From Caballeronia megalochromosomata (GTDB taxonomy: Bacteria > Pseudomonadota > Gammaproteobacteria > Burkholderiales > Burkholderiaceae): a stretch of 64,000 bases of DNA. Under the pieces are notes generated by a model. The model searched no databases. It was not told the DNA's origin and worked only from the letters and a program-made list of their open reading frames with translations. Location of the stretch: the NCBI GenBank assembly GCA_001580565.1, contig LRBF01000213.1, positions 86,589-150,588 on the forward strand. The letters run 5' to 3'. The translations under genes and the position numbers were made by a program. Positions 9,073 through 17,181 of this stretch are shown piece by piece; positions within the stretch are counted from its first letter, which is position 1, and each line of letters starts with the position of its first letter.

Positions 9073-9101
9073 AAGGGGCCTCTCAACGGGCCCCTTTTTT
9101 T
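9073..9101 (+). terminator. Intrinsic terminator after RidA
   Basis: An 8-bp GC-rich stem AAGGGGCC (9073-9080) / GGCCCCTT (9089-9096) with an 8-base loop runs into a T tract ending at 9101, 25 bp after the RidA stop. This is a textbook Rho-independent terminator on the plus strand. Confidence 0.9.
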
Positions 9102-9312
9102 GGGTTTTTGAGATTGATAGCTTGGTGATCTTCTGACCGAGCGTGTTGGGCGATGGTTTCGGCGATGTCGTGACTTCTTCAAGTTGACGAAACGCTCGCA
9201 GATGCCGTGACCACAGGTTCCGCAGGGGGGAAAGCGTGTGTCTCAGCATCCGATACCCGAGAGAGGGCAGCCCGCTCCGGATGAGGTGCCTATAGCACGA
9301 GCGCGCACATCG

Positions 9313-10332
9313 TCAGCAGGTTTTCGGATCAGTGAACTTAAAGCCTCTCGGAAAAACGTCCGTGGGATCGAGCGTGAATTCCGATGTACCGGTCACCCAA
9401 GCGCGACCAGTAATCTGGGGGACGACTGCAGGTACGCCGCCAACGTCAGTAACGCTCATCAATTCGCCTACAAATCGCGTACCAATAATAGACTCGTGGA
9501 CGAACGGTTCGTTAAGCTTGAGTCTGCCAAGATGATGTGCGAGTGCCATACGAGCAGACGTACCCGTGCCACATGGGGAGCGGTCAAAGTATCGCGGCTC
9601 TTTGACCATCAGGTTTTTCGCAGGTCGATCCGAGGTGGCCTCCTCGGTGAATATCATTGAGCGTAGTGGCCCAATATCCGTTCCTGTGGGACGTGCGTAG
9701 GAAAGCCGGTTCTGTGCAGCTCTGACAACTTCCATGCCGAGGTCTTGCAACTCCTCGATGTTCGCAGGATCGAGTTTGACTCCAAGGTGCTTGGCTTCGA
9801 CGACTGCGTATAGATTTCCGCCGTACACGACGCTTACCGGAACTTTACCGTAGCTCGAGATTTCGATTGGCTGGTCATGAGCAAGCACATACGACGGAAC
9901 ATTTGTAAATGTCACGCTGACAGCCTTTTTGTCCTGCACCCGAACATTAGTAACAATGAGCCCGGCCGGCGTGTCAAGTCGGACCTCAGTGTAGGGTTCT
10001 TTAACCTTCACCATCCCATGGTCAACGATTGCGGTCGCGACGCCAATTGTTCCATGGCCACACATCGCCCAGAAGCCACCGGCACTCATGTAAACGACAC
10101 CAAAGTCTGCGTCGGATCGTGCTGGTGGCATGAGAATGGCGCCGACCATAGCAGCGTGACCACGCGGCTCGTTCATAAGCAAGTCGCGGATGTCATTTAG
10201 GTTTTCCTGAAGCCATGCGCGTCGTTCGCTCATGGATTTTCCGAGGGCCTCGCGTACACCAGCGACTACGACCCGCATCGGCATACCTTCAGCGTGAGTT
10301 TCGATGGTGCGTATGGACAAGAGTGTGGACAT
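9313..10332 (-). CDS. Proline racemase family protein (probable 4-hydroxyproline 2-epimerase type)
   Basis: Members of this cofactor-free cytosolic family racemise proline, epimerise hydroxyproline, or dehydrate trans-3-hydroxyproline. Both catalytic cysteines are in place: C91 in MCGHGTIG and C254 in DRSPCGTGTSAR. The two-Cys pattern supports racemase/epimerase rather than dehydratase activity. Length (339 aa) is normal. A GGGAAA purine-rich site precedes the ATG. It is the last gene of a minus-strand run gltL-gltJ-gltK-gltI, so the transporter probably imports its substrate or product. No D-hydroxyproline oxidase or deaminase genes are nearby, so the pathway is incomplete here. Confidence 0.9.
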   Translation of the reverse strand: MSTLLSIRTIETHAEGMPMRVVVAGVREALGKSMSERRAWLQENLNDIRDLLMNEPRGHAAMVGAILMPPARSDADFGVVYMSAGGFWAMCGHGTIGVATAIVDHGMVKVKEPYTEVRLDTPAGLIVTNVRVQDKKAVSVTFTNVPSYVLAHDQPIEISSYGKVPVSVVYGGNLYAVVEAKHLGVKLDPANIEELQDLGMEVVRAAQNRLSYARPTGTDIGPLRSMIFTEEATSDRPAKNLMVKEPRYFDRSPCGTGTSARMALAHHLGRLKLNEPFVHESIIGTRFVGELMSVTDVGGVPAVVPQITGRAWVTGTSEFTLDPTDVFPRGFKFTDPKTC

Positions 10333-10517
10333 CTTCTGTTTCCCTAAAGCAGTAAGTTTCGTTCATGTGGCGATGGTCAAATCAAGGTTCTGGAATCGGG
10401 AACAACTACTGATTCCCAAGAAGAACGTTGACAAGTTCGAGCGGATGACGGCGGGGAGTCGGTCCACCGTCAGCCAAACTTACATTCCACAGAATCGAGC
10501 GATGAACATTCCTTCCC

Positions 10518-11408
10518 TCATTGGAAAGGTTTGTCGTTGGGGTGAGCATAGGCATCACGCAGCGCGTCACTCAGCGGAAAGTTGAGGTTAATTCCCTTCG
10601 GAGGAATCGAGGACGTGAACCATTTGGCATATAGTTCGGCTGCCTTGCCTGATTTCATTACCTGTTGCAGCGTGTCGTTCACGAGAGAGCGGAACTCTGG
10701 ATCGTCCTTACGCAGAACGAGAGCGTAGGCTTCAAACGATTGCGGCTTCCCCACGACTTCGTATTCGTTACGATCCTTCGCCTTTGCGAGTTGACCGTAG
10801 AGGAGGGCGTCATCGATGAAAAAACCAGACGCTCGGCCACCCTTTAAGGTTAGCCACGACTCCGCGTGGTCCTTCGCGCTGATGATGTTCATATTCATGT
10901 TGTTCTTGTGATTCATTTCACGAAGGATCTGTTCGGGGGTGGTTCCCGCAGTGGTTACCACGTTCTTTCCAGTAAGATCCGGGAAATCCTTGATACCTGA
11001 ATTCTTTCGCACAAGCAGACGAGTGGCGATCACGAAAGTGGTGTCCGAGAACGCAACCTGCTTTTCGCGAGCCAAATTGTTTGTCGTCGATCCGCATTCG
11101 AGGTCAACGGTCCCGTTGATGATAAGAGGAAGCCGATTCTGCGGGGTTGTAGGAATTTCCTTGACCATCAGGTTGGGCATGTTGAGCTTTTTCTTCACAG
11201 CGTCTACGACGAAGCCGCAGAGATCTGCCGAATAGCCAATGATATGTTGATTGTCATCATAGTAGGAAAACGGAATGGCTGACTCACGTACTCCAAGTGT
11301 CATCACTCCGTTTTTCTTAATTTTTGTGAGCGTTCCGCCCTCTTGTGCAAACGCCGGAGAAAGGACGGTCGATGCGCACAGAATCAGCGAAATGATTGGA
11401 AATTTCAT
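10518..11408 (-). CDS. gltI: Periplasmic amino-acid-binding protein, glutamate/aspartate type (GltI-like)
   Basis: A family 3 solute-binding protein of 296 residues with a signal peptide (MKFPIISLILCASTVLSPAFA, cleavage before QEGG). The GVRESAIPFSYYD segment at the start of the mature domain and the DLECGSTTNN motif are characteristic of GltI-type binding proteins for acidic amino acids. Other amino acids cannot be excluded given the downstream proline-racemase gene. It follows gltK after 111 bp that contain a hairpin and precedes the epimerase by 185 bp. Confidence 0.88.
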   Translation of the reverse strand: MKFPIISLILCASTVLSPAFAQEGGTLTKIKKNGVMTLGVRESAIPFSYYDDNQHIIGYSADLCGFVVDAVKKKLNMPNLMVKEIPTTPQNRLPLIINGTVDLECGSTTNNLAREKQVAFSDTTFVIATRLLVRKNSGIKDFPDLTGKNVVTTAGTTPEQILREMNHKNNMNMNIISAKDHAESWLTLKGGRASGFFIDDALLYGQLAKAKDRNEYEVVGKPQSFEAYALVLRKDDPEFRSLVNDTLQQVMKSGKAAELYAKWFTSSIPPKGINLNFPLSDALRDAYAHPNDKPFQ

Positions 11409-11476
11409 GATGGCATGCCATGAGTGTTGAACGGACGCCTTTGACAGGCTGGAGATTCATCTGGTAGGACTTTTAC

Positions 11477-11510
11477 GAGTACGCGGGGCACGTCGCATGG
11501 ACGCGTACTC
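11477..11510 (-). promoter_or_regulatory. 9-bp-stem hairpin between gltK and gltI
   Basis: A perfect inverted repeat GAGTACGCG (11477-11485) / CGCGTACTC (11502-11510) with a 16-base loop lies just after gltK and 69 bp before the gltI start. It has no T run. By position it could be a processing or stability element protecting the downstream binding-protein transcript. Confidence 0.6.
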
Positions 11511-11519
11511 TCTGTCTGG

Positions 11520-12281
11520 TCACAATCTCGTTTTGCCAATCGCGACGAGACGCTGAGCGCGGCGCTCTTTTTTCAGCGTTTCACGGTCTTCGCGACCGCT
11601 GCGCTTAAACATTCGATTTTGTATCAGGTTGACCGCTCCGGAAGCTAGGATCGAGACCGTGAAGTACACAGCGCCTGCGAATAGAAGCATCTCAACAGTC
11701 GTACTATCGCGGTCAGCGATGTTATTCGCTGTCCGGAAAAAGTCGTCCAGCCCGATTACGTACACCAGCGATGTGTCCTGGAACAGGACGATCGCCTGTG
11801 TTAGGAGCAGGGGTACTGTTGCTCGCAATGCTTGGGGGAGCACAATCAGCCGCATTGCCGCGAGGTACGACATCCCAAGCGCGCTTGCCGCGCTCAGCTG
11901 TCCACGTGGAACGGCCTGGATTCCCGCTCGAATGATCTCGGCGTAGTAAGCCGCTTCGAACAGGGCAAACGCGACCATCGCCGAGACGAGGCGGATATCG
12001 GTTCTCGGTGACACATCGAAGACGTTCTGGATGAGCCTCGGTACGATTAGGAAAAACCACAGAAGGACCATCACGAGGGGAATCGACCTTAGCAAAGTCA
12101 CATACCCGTGAGCGAACAATGCGAGTGGTTTTGCTGGCGATAGGCGCATGACTGCCAGAACTGCACCCCAGCCAATCCCCACAGCGATCGCGATGCCGGT
12201 AATCTTGAGGGTTACAACCATGCCTGCGGCGAGAGCCGGGAGTGAAGTAACAATCTCGGACAAGTCAAAAAACGCCATCAT
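11520..12281 (-). CDS. gltK: Amino-acid ABC transporter permease (GltK-like)
   Basis: An inner-membrane permease of the polar amino-acid family, 253 residues, with about five helices. The EAA loop (ASALGMSYLAAMRLIVLPQA) contacts GltL, and the ARSIPLVMVLLWF-type RSIPL motif is also present. The start codon ATG at 12281 is preceded by GGGAG and overlaps the gltJ stop by four bases (ATGA), indicating translational coupling. A longer open frame extends to 12641 antiparallel to nothing real and overlaps gltJ. Confidence 0.88.
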   Translation of the reverse strand: MMAFFDLSEIVTSLPALAAGMVVTLKITGIAIAVGIGWGAVLAVMRLSPAKPLALFAHGYVTLLRSIPLVMVLLWFFLIVPRLIQNVFDVSPRTDIRLVSAMVAFALFEAAYYAEIIRAGIQAVPRGQLSAASALGMSYLAAMRLIVLPQALRATVPLLLTQAIVLFQDTSLVYVIGLDDFFRTANNIADRDSTTVEMLLFAGAVYFTVSILASGAVNLIQNRMFKRSGREDRETLKKERRAQRLVAIGKTRL

Positions 12282-13024
12282 TTGCTCCCAATGTAGCCCG
12301 GCAGGCGTACCGATTGCTCCAGTTTGCGCATAACGGCGAGAACGAGCCAGTTGATCAGGATGTAGATCAGAGTTGCTACTGCGAACGACTCGTACGCGTG
12401 CGAGGTGTACTCGACGAGTTGTTGAGATTGGGCCGACAGGTCCAGCAGACCGATCGTAGAAACAACCGCCGAATTCTTGAATATGTTGATGAGTTCGGAT
12501 GTCAGTGTCGGGATGACGACCCGCATTGCAACCGGAAGCAGGACGTACCGATACGTTTGTGGAAGAGTAAATCCGAGAGCAAAGGCCGCGGCTCGTTGCC
12601 CCTGCGGAAGCGTGTTGATTCCTGACCGAACCTGTTCGCAAACGCGCCCGCCCATATATAGACCCATGCAGAGGACTGACGCAGCCATCATTTGCATCAT
12701 AGAGGGGAGTTGCTTAACCCACGTTCCGACGCCAGATGGAAGTATTTCGGGTAGCACGAAGTACCAAATAAAGAGTTGCACAATCAGAGGGACGTTCCGA
12801 AAGACGGCGACGTACACGGCACCGATTGCACCCGCGGTGCGATTGGGCATAGTGCGAAGAATGCCCATAAGGACCCCCACGACAAGGGCGATGACGCTTG
12901 CTGAGAGTGCAAGGACTACCGTGTTATGAAGGCCAGCAATCAACCAGCCCAGGTAGTTCGTTGGTTCTCCAGTCGCGACAGGCTCAAGAAAAATGCCCCA
13001 ATCCCAAACGTAATTCTTAAACAT
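12278..13024 (-). CDS. gltJ: Amino-acid ABC transporter permease (GltJ-like)
   Basis: An inner-membrane permease of 248 residues. The N-terminal YVWDWGIFLEP, the FRNVPLIVQLFIWYF motif and the EAA loop (AFALGFTLPQTYRYVLLPVA) are typical of GltJ. It pairs with GltK as the translocation channel for glutamate/aspartate-like amino acids. The coupling overlap with gltK shows a shared transcript. The ATPase gene gltL lies 142 bp upstream on the same strand. Confidence 0.88.
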   Translation of the reverse strand: MFKNYVWDWGIFLEPVATGEPTNYLGWLIAGLHNTVVLALSASVIALVVGVLMGILRTMPNRTAGAIGAVYVAVFRNVPLIVQLFIWYFVLPEILPSGVGTWVKQLPSMMQMMAASVLCMGLYMGGRVCEQVRSGINTLPQGQRAAAFALGFTLPQTYRYVLLPVAMRVVIPTLTSELINIFKNSAVVSTIGLLDLSAQSQQLVEYTSHAYESFAVATLIYILINWLVLAVMRKLEQSVRLPGYIGSK

Positions 13025-13166
13025 ACGTCTCCTGAGATACTTTTGTGTGGCTCAAACGTTTCAGCGACGAGTGGTCTTGCGCGAGCCAGCTATGTTTCAG
13101 TCTGCAAATTAAAACGTCTTACGGACATATCAGTGCTATTGCTAACTTTTGGCGTCTACATATCCA

Positions 13167-13901
13167 TTAGTGGTGAAGGACCCGGGACAGAAACTGTTTC
13201 GCACGATCTGTCCGCCCGTCAACGTTGTCAAAGAACTCGTCTTTCGGAGCATCTTCAATGATCTTTCCTGCGTCCATGAAGATGACGCGGTCGGCGACTT
13301 TCTTAGCAAAGCCCATTTCGTGCGTCACGCACATCATTGTCGTTCCTTCTTTAGCCAACTCGACCATGACTTCGAGGACTTCGTTAACCATTTCGGGATC
13401 GAGCGCGGACGTTGGCTCATCGAAGAGCATGCACATTGGATCCATCGATAGGGCGCGTGCAATTGCTGCACGCTGCTGCTGACCGCCTGAAAGTTGTGCC
13501 GGGTACTTCGAAGCGTGATCTTTGAGACCAACACGTCTGAGATAGGTCAGTCCTCTCTCAATGGCTTCGTCCTTTGGTCGACGTAACACTTTAATTTGCG
13601 CAATCGTAAGGTTTTCGACAATGGAGAGGTGAGGAAAGAGTTCGAAATGCTGAAACACCATTCCGACCTTGGATCGCAGTTTCGAGAGATTAGTCTTTGA
13701 ACTGTTGACCGACGTACCGTTCACGAGAATCTCGCCGTGTTGAATAGGTTCCAACCCGTTGATCGTTTTGATCAGCGTAGACTTGCCTGACCCGGATGGG
13801 CCGCAGACCACGACCACTTCCCCTTTTTCCACCCGGGTAGTGCAGTCCGTGAGGACCTGGAAACTCCCGTAGCGCTTGGATACGTTGCTGATTTCGATCA
13901 T
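13167..13901 (-). CDS. gltL: Amino-acid ABC transporter ATP-binding protein (GltL-like)
   Basis: An ATPase of 244 residues with Walker A (GPSGSGKST), signature (LSGGQQQR), Walker B (MCMLFDEPTSALDPE) and switch His (CVTHEMGFA), the hallmark set of the polar amino-acid uptake family. A GTG at 13913 is in frame, but the AGGTGAG overlapping it is a good ribosome site for ATG 13901, which I choose. It is the first gene of the minus-strand transporter-epimerase run. Confidence 0.88.
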   Translation of the reverse strand: MIEISNVSKRYGSFQVLTDCTTRVEKGEVVVVCGPSGSGKSTLIKTINGLEPIQHGEILVNGTSVNSSKTNLSKLRSKVGMVFQHFELFPHLSIVENLTIAQIKVLRRPKDEAIERGLTYLRRVGLKDHASKYPAQLSGGQQQRAAIARALSMDPMCMLFDEPTSALDPEMVNEVLEVMVELAKEGTTMMCVTHEMGFAKKVADRVIFMDAGKIIEDAPKDEFFDNVDGRTDRAKQFLSRVLHH

Positions 13902-14453
13902 GTTGGAACTCACCTATCAGTATTTGTTGCGAGGAGAGCGCTAACCCGCATGGACGGTTGCCCATAAAAAGCTTGAACCGCCTGGAATTCGGGGTCCCGC
14001 GAGCTTCTCAATGGCTGTGCGGTGGTAGAGCGTAACCAACCCTAAACTCCTATTTGTATTGGACTTTGCGACTAGCCAATATAGTCGTCAAGGGAATATT
14101 TGGACATTAAAACAGTCCATTTTTTCCTTCAATCAAGTTCTGGGATGCGCGGATGGGTACCAACATGGAGTCCGGGCGAGGCTCTCTCGCACGAGGTCGA
14201 AACCAAGTGGTCGCGTCCAGATCGCACGACGTCTGCGAACGTATCTTCGGGAGACGAGCGACGGACGAGGACAGCCTTGCCGACTTGCGAAGGACCATCA
14301 TGCGCGAGGCCGCCGTTTTCGCAAAGATCCTCTAATCCTTGGTGGGTTTGGGGCTCGGTGTGGCAAGGATTTCCGGATTGAAGGAAGGTGGTGCCGGCTC
14401 GTTCTTGGTCGCACCGATCAACAGGTCATTCGGTCAGCAGGTCAACCGGACGC
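13902..14453 (+). other. Gap between gltL and LysR, no gene recognised
   Basis: About 550 bp. The gltL promoter must lie at the left side. The part 14059-14470 is open in several plus-strand frames but reads as Arg/Ser-rich peptides without domain resemblance or ribosome sites, so I call nothing. It could be decayed coding sequence. Confidence 0.4.
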
Positions 14454-15368
14454 TTACCGGGGGGAGAAATAGGCGGGCGCGGTACGCGTGAAATCGCAGA
14501 GATCGGAGGCTAACGACGCGACGTGCCGCAGAAAATCATCGGCGTTCGCCTTTTTGTACATCATCACATAGGCCGCCCGCGGCAGGGGCGGCGAGCTTCG
14601 AATGAGCCGCAACTGGCCCGCTGAAACAAGGTTGTCGAAGATACGCCTCGGGAGATAACTAATGCCCAGCCCGCTGAGAGTCAGTGATGCGATAGCAGTC
14701 AGACTGCTGCTTGACAGGGTATTTTCAATCTTTACCCGATTGTCCCGTAGCCATCTTCCGATCATGTCGCCCAGTCCCGAAGCGTAGAGCTGCACGATAA
14801 TTGTGTATTGGGAAAGCTCTCTGAGTGACAACTCGTCGACTCTATCCAGGTAAGACGGGCTGCACATCCAGGCATACTCGACCGAGTCGAGCGCCATCAA
14901 CTCGAACTTCGCGTTCCGATATGTGTCGGGTACAGCGACCATATCAAGTTCATCTTGCTCGAGCTTGCCGATCAGGTTGGCGCTTGAGTCGACGGTCGGC
15001 TCCAGTGCGACTTCGGGGTAGCTGTTCCTTATGCGCTGCACCAGCGCTGGAAGCCAAGTCATTGCAGTCAGTTCAGTGACACCGAGGCGTAGCGTACGTA
15101 ACGTGGGTGTTGTTGTGACGCTCAGCCCCATGATTCGGTCACGTACTTCCAGCATTTCTCGAACCAGAACAAGCAGGCGTTCGCCTTGGCCGGTTATGAG
15201 TGCCCTACGGCGCGTGCGGTCGAACAGAGCGACGCCGAGTATCGACTCGAGCTCTTGAAGGCGCTTTGAGATGGCCGATTGGGTTGTGTTCAAACGGGAG
15301 GCTGCCTGCTCGAGGCCGCCGAGCTCTGCGGCCCAGTAGAAGGCCTCGAGTTGTTTAAGCGTAACCAT
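14454..15368 (-). CDS. LysR-family transcriptional regulator
   Basis: 304 residues, normal for the family. An N-terminal winged helix-turn-helix is present (LKQLEAFYWAAELGG, then AASRLNTTQSAISKRLQELE). It is followed by a periplasmic-binding-protein-like effector domain from about residue 90. It is divergent from the SDR-RraA pair with 152 bp between starts, the usual LysR arrangement, so it most likely controls those two genes and itself in response to their substrate. Control of the glt-epimerase operon on its other side is possible but less typical. Confidence 0.9.
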   Translation of the reverse strand: MVTLKQLEAFYWAAELGGLEQAASRLNTTQSAISKRLQELESILGVALFDRTRRRALITGQGERLLVLVREMLEVRDRIMGLSVTTTPTLRTLRLGVTELTAMTWLPALVQRIRNSYPEVALEPTVDSSANLIGKLEQDELDMVAVPDTYRNAKFELMALDSVEYAWMCSPSYLDRVDELSLRELSQYTIIVQLYASGLGDMIGRWLRDNRVKIENTLSSSSLTAIASLTLSGLGISYLPRRIFDNLVSAGQLRLIRSSPPLPRAAYVMMYKKANADDFLRHVASLASDLCDFTRTAPAYFSPR

Positions 15369-15520
15369 GTCGATGGTCTCAGTTTAGGGAATAAAATTCA
15401 TCCTTCACTGGCTAAAAAGTCGCTTGTGGAATGGATTGTTTGGACTCTACCATGCAGCTGACGGATCGCGCGAGTGAAATGTGCCCGCGCGACAGGGCTT
15501 AATTCTTTCGTGAGGGCGGA

Positions 15521-16306
15521 ATGGATCTTGGTATCTCGAAAAAGGTTGCACTCGTGCTCGGAGGAGCGGGTGGTCTCGGATCAGCTATAGCAGCGGCTCT
15601 TGCCCGTGAGGGTGCAACGGTCGTACTTGCCGATCGGGACGAAGAGGGACTGCGAGCAGTCGAGGAACGCTTGGTCGGTCTGAAGCTCGATTGCCAGTCA
15701 GAAGTTTGGGACCTTGCGAACCTCGATATCATTGACGCGAAGATTAGTGCGCTCGAATCACGCCTCGGTGGCGTCGACATTCTCGTAAATAACACTGGCG
15801 GACCGCCTCCCTCTGTCTCATACGGACTCGGCGCGACGGTTTGGCGGGAGCATTTCGAAAAAATGGTGCAAGCGCCTATCGCGATCACTGATCGCGTTTT
15901 ACCGGGCATGCGCGCAAAGCGATGGGGGCGCATCATAACTAGCGCGTCCTCAGGAGTTGTCGCTCCCATTCCCAACTTGGCGGTTTCGAATTCGTTGCGG
16001 TCGGCGCTTGTAGGTTGGTCCAAGTCGCTTGCAAGGGAAGTTGCAGCAGATGGTGTAACAGCCAATATCGTTGTGCCAGGACGTATCGCGACCGACCGCA
16101 TCAAATTTCTCGACGAACAAAAGGCGAAGCGCGAAGGTACGACCGTAGATGCAATCAGTGCGCAAAGCACTGACTCCATTCCCGTCGGTCGATACGGGCG
16201 TCCAGAGGAGTATGCGGATATGGTCGCTTTCCTCGCGAGCGAGCGCGCTTCTTATGTTACGGGTTCGATTTTGCGAGTCGACGGTGGACTGATCGCCAGT
16301 GTATGA
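15521..16306 (+). CDS. Short-chain dehydrogenase/reductase with altered catalytic tetrad
   Basis: A 261-residue Rossmann-fold protein. The nucleotide-binding loop GGAGGLG (14-20), the NNTGG motif (90-94) and the C-terminal VTGSILRVDGG are present. The usual YxxxK is replaced: aligning on SALVGWSKSLA puts Ser156 at the Tyr position and Arg160 at the Lys position (SNSLR). This pattern belongs to a known 3-oxoacyl-ACP-reductase-like SDR subgroup that lacks a perfect tetrad. Activity is therefore uncertain. A purine-rich ribosome site (GAGGGCGGA) touches the ATG. The RraA-like gene follows 63 bp later. Confidence 0.88.
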   Translation: MDLGISKKVALVLGGAGGLGSAIAAALAREGATVVLADRDEEGLRAVEERLVGLKLDCQSEVWDLANLDIIDAKISALESRLGGVDILVNNTGGPPPSVSYGLGATVWREHFEKMVQAPIAITDRVLPGMRAKRWGRIITSASSGVVAPIPNLAVSNSLRSALVGWSKSLAREVAADGVTANIVVPGRIATDRIKFLDEQKAKREGTTVDAISAQSTDSIPVGRYGRPEEYADMVAFLASERASYVTGSILRVDGGLIASV

Positions 16307-16369
16307 GCGGTAGGGCGGTTTAAAAGAGATGTGATTGGTTTTTAACGGGATATCTGTTGAGAACAGGCA

Positions 16370-17077
16370 ATGCTAGATAAAGAAATTGTACAGAGCCTTT
16401 CCAAGGTGACTACTGCGACGTTGACCACAATTCTTTTTAAAAAGGGATTGCGCAACATTTGGCTTCGTCGGACGGCGCCTCTCTTCTCGGGACAGCCGAG
16501 GATTGTTGGAGAAGCGTTCACGATGCGGTTTGTGCCCGCGCGTGAGGATATTGCGACTCCTGCCGCCTGGTCGTCACCAAAGTCCACGCGAATGGCTGTG
16601 GAAGCCATGCCCGAAGGCTGTGTCGTTGTGGCCGACACGGCGGGAATTCACGACGCAGGTATCTTCGGCGACATCTTATGTGCGCGGATGCATCAGAAAG
16701 GTGTAGCCGGTTTAGTCACCGACGGCGCGCTTCGCGACCGGGCAGGGCTTGCACAAGCGGACCTGCCGATCTGGTGTTGCGGCGTAGCCGCGCCGCCAGC
16801 GGTAGCTCAACTTGCCTTCATCAATTGGCAGGAGACGGTCGGCTGCGGTGGGGTCGCAGTTATTCCGGGGGATATCATAGTCGCCGACGAAGATGGCGCA
16901 GTAGTTATTCCAGCGGCGCTTCTCGAAGACGTTCTCGAGACTGCCTCAGAGCAAGAGCAGACAGAAACCTGGATCCTCCAGCAGGTGAAAGCGGGCGCGC
17001 CTCTCAGCGGACTCTATCCCCTGAGCACTGAAAATCAGGCTCGCTACGAAGCCGATGTTAAAGCCGGACTTGTGTAA
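16370..17077 (+). CDS. RraA-like / HMG-CHA aldolase family protein
   Basis: 235 residues of the RraA-like fold, which in catabolic gene clusters commonly means a class II pyruvate aldolase or oxaloacetate decarboxylase (4-hydroxy-4-methyl-2-oxoglutarate aldolase type). In other settings it inhibits RNase E. The metal/substrate loop is visible as GDILCARMHQKGVAGLVTDGALRDRAG, with Arg and Asp of the DGALRD motif present, and GDIIVADEDGAVVIP lies further on. The extra length over RraA (about 160 aa) and pairing with an SDR favour the catabolic aldolase role. An IS66 element is inserted 61 bp after the stop. Confidence 0.85.
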   Translation: MLDKEIVQSLSKVTTATLTTILFKKGLRNIWLRRTAPLFSGQPRIVGEAFTMRFVPAREDIATPAAWSSPKSTRMAVEAMPEGCVVVADTAGIHDAGIFGDILCARMHQKGVAGLVTDGALRDRAGLAQADLPIWCCGVAAPPAVAQLAFINWQETVGCGGVAVIPGDIIVADEDGAVVIPAALLEDVLETASEQEQTETWILQQVKAGAPLSGLYPLSTENQARYEADVKAGLV

Positions 17078-17130
17078 GAAAGTGGCTCTGACAATGCAGC
17101 CGAGCAATAGGAACTGAATTCGATTCTTCG

Positions 17131-17138
17131 TTGCCGGC
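17131..17138. repeat. IS66 target-site duplication, left copy
   Basis: TTGCCGGC directly abuts the left inverted repeat of the IS element and is repeated exactly at 19642-19649. Eight base pairs is the duplication length expected for IS66-family insertion. Confidence 0.95.
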
Positions 17139-17181
17139 GTAAGCGCGGCACCAGCAACGTCTTGACTGGAGATTATGATTC

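Noticed and set aside
12282..12641. Upstream extension of the gltK frame
   Set aside because: It overlaps gltJ in another frame, reads as non-membrane low-quality peptide, and the coupled ATG at 12281 has a good ribosome site.
14059..14472. Plus-strand open frame of about 137 codons
   Set aside because: Arg-rich composition, no motif, no ribosome site, competing frames open over the same interval.
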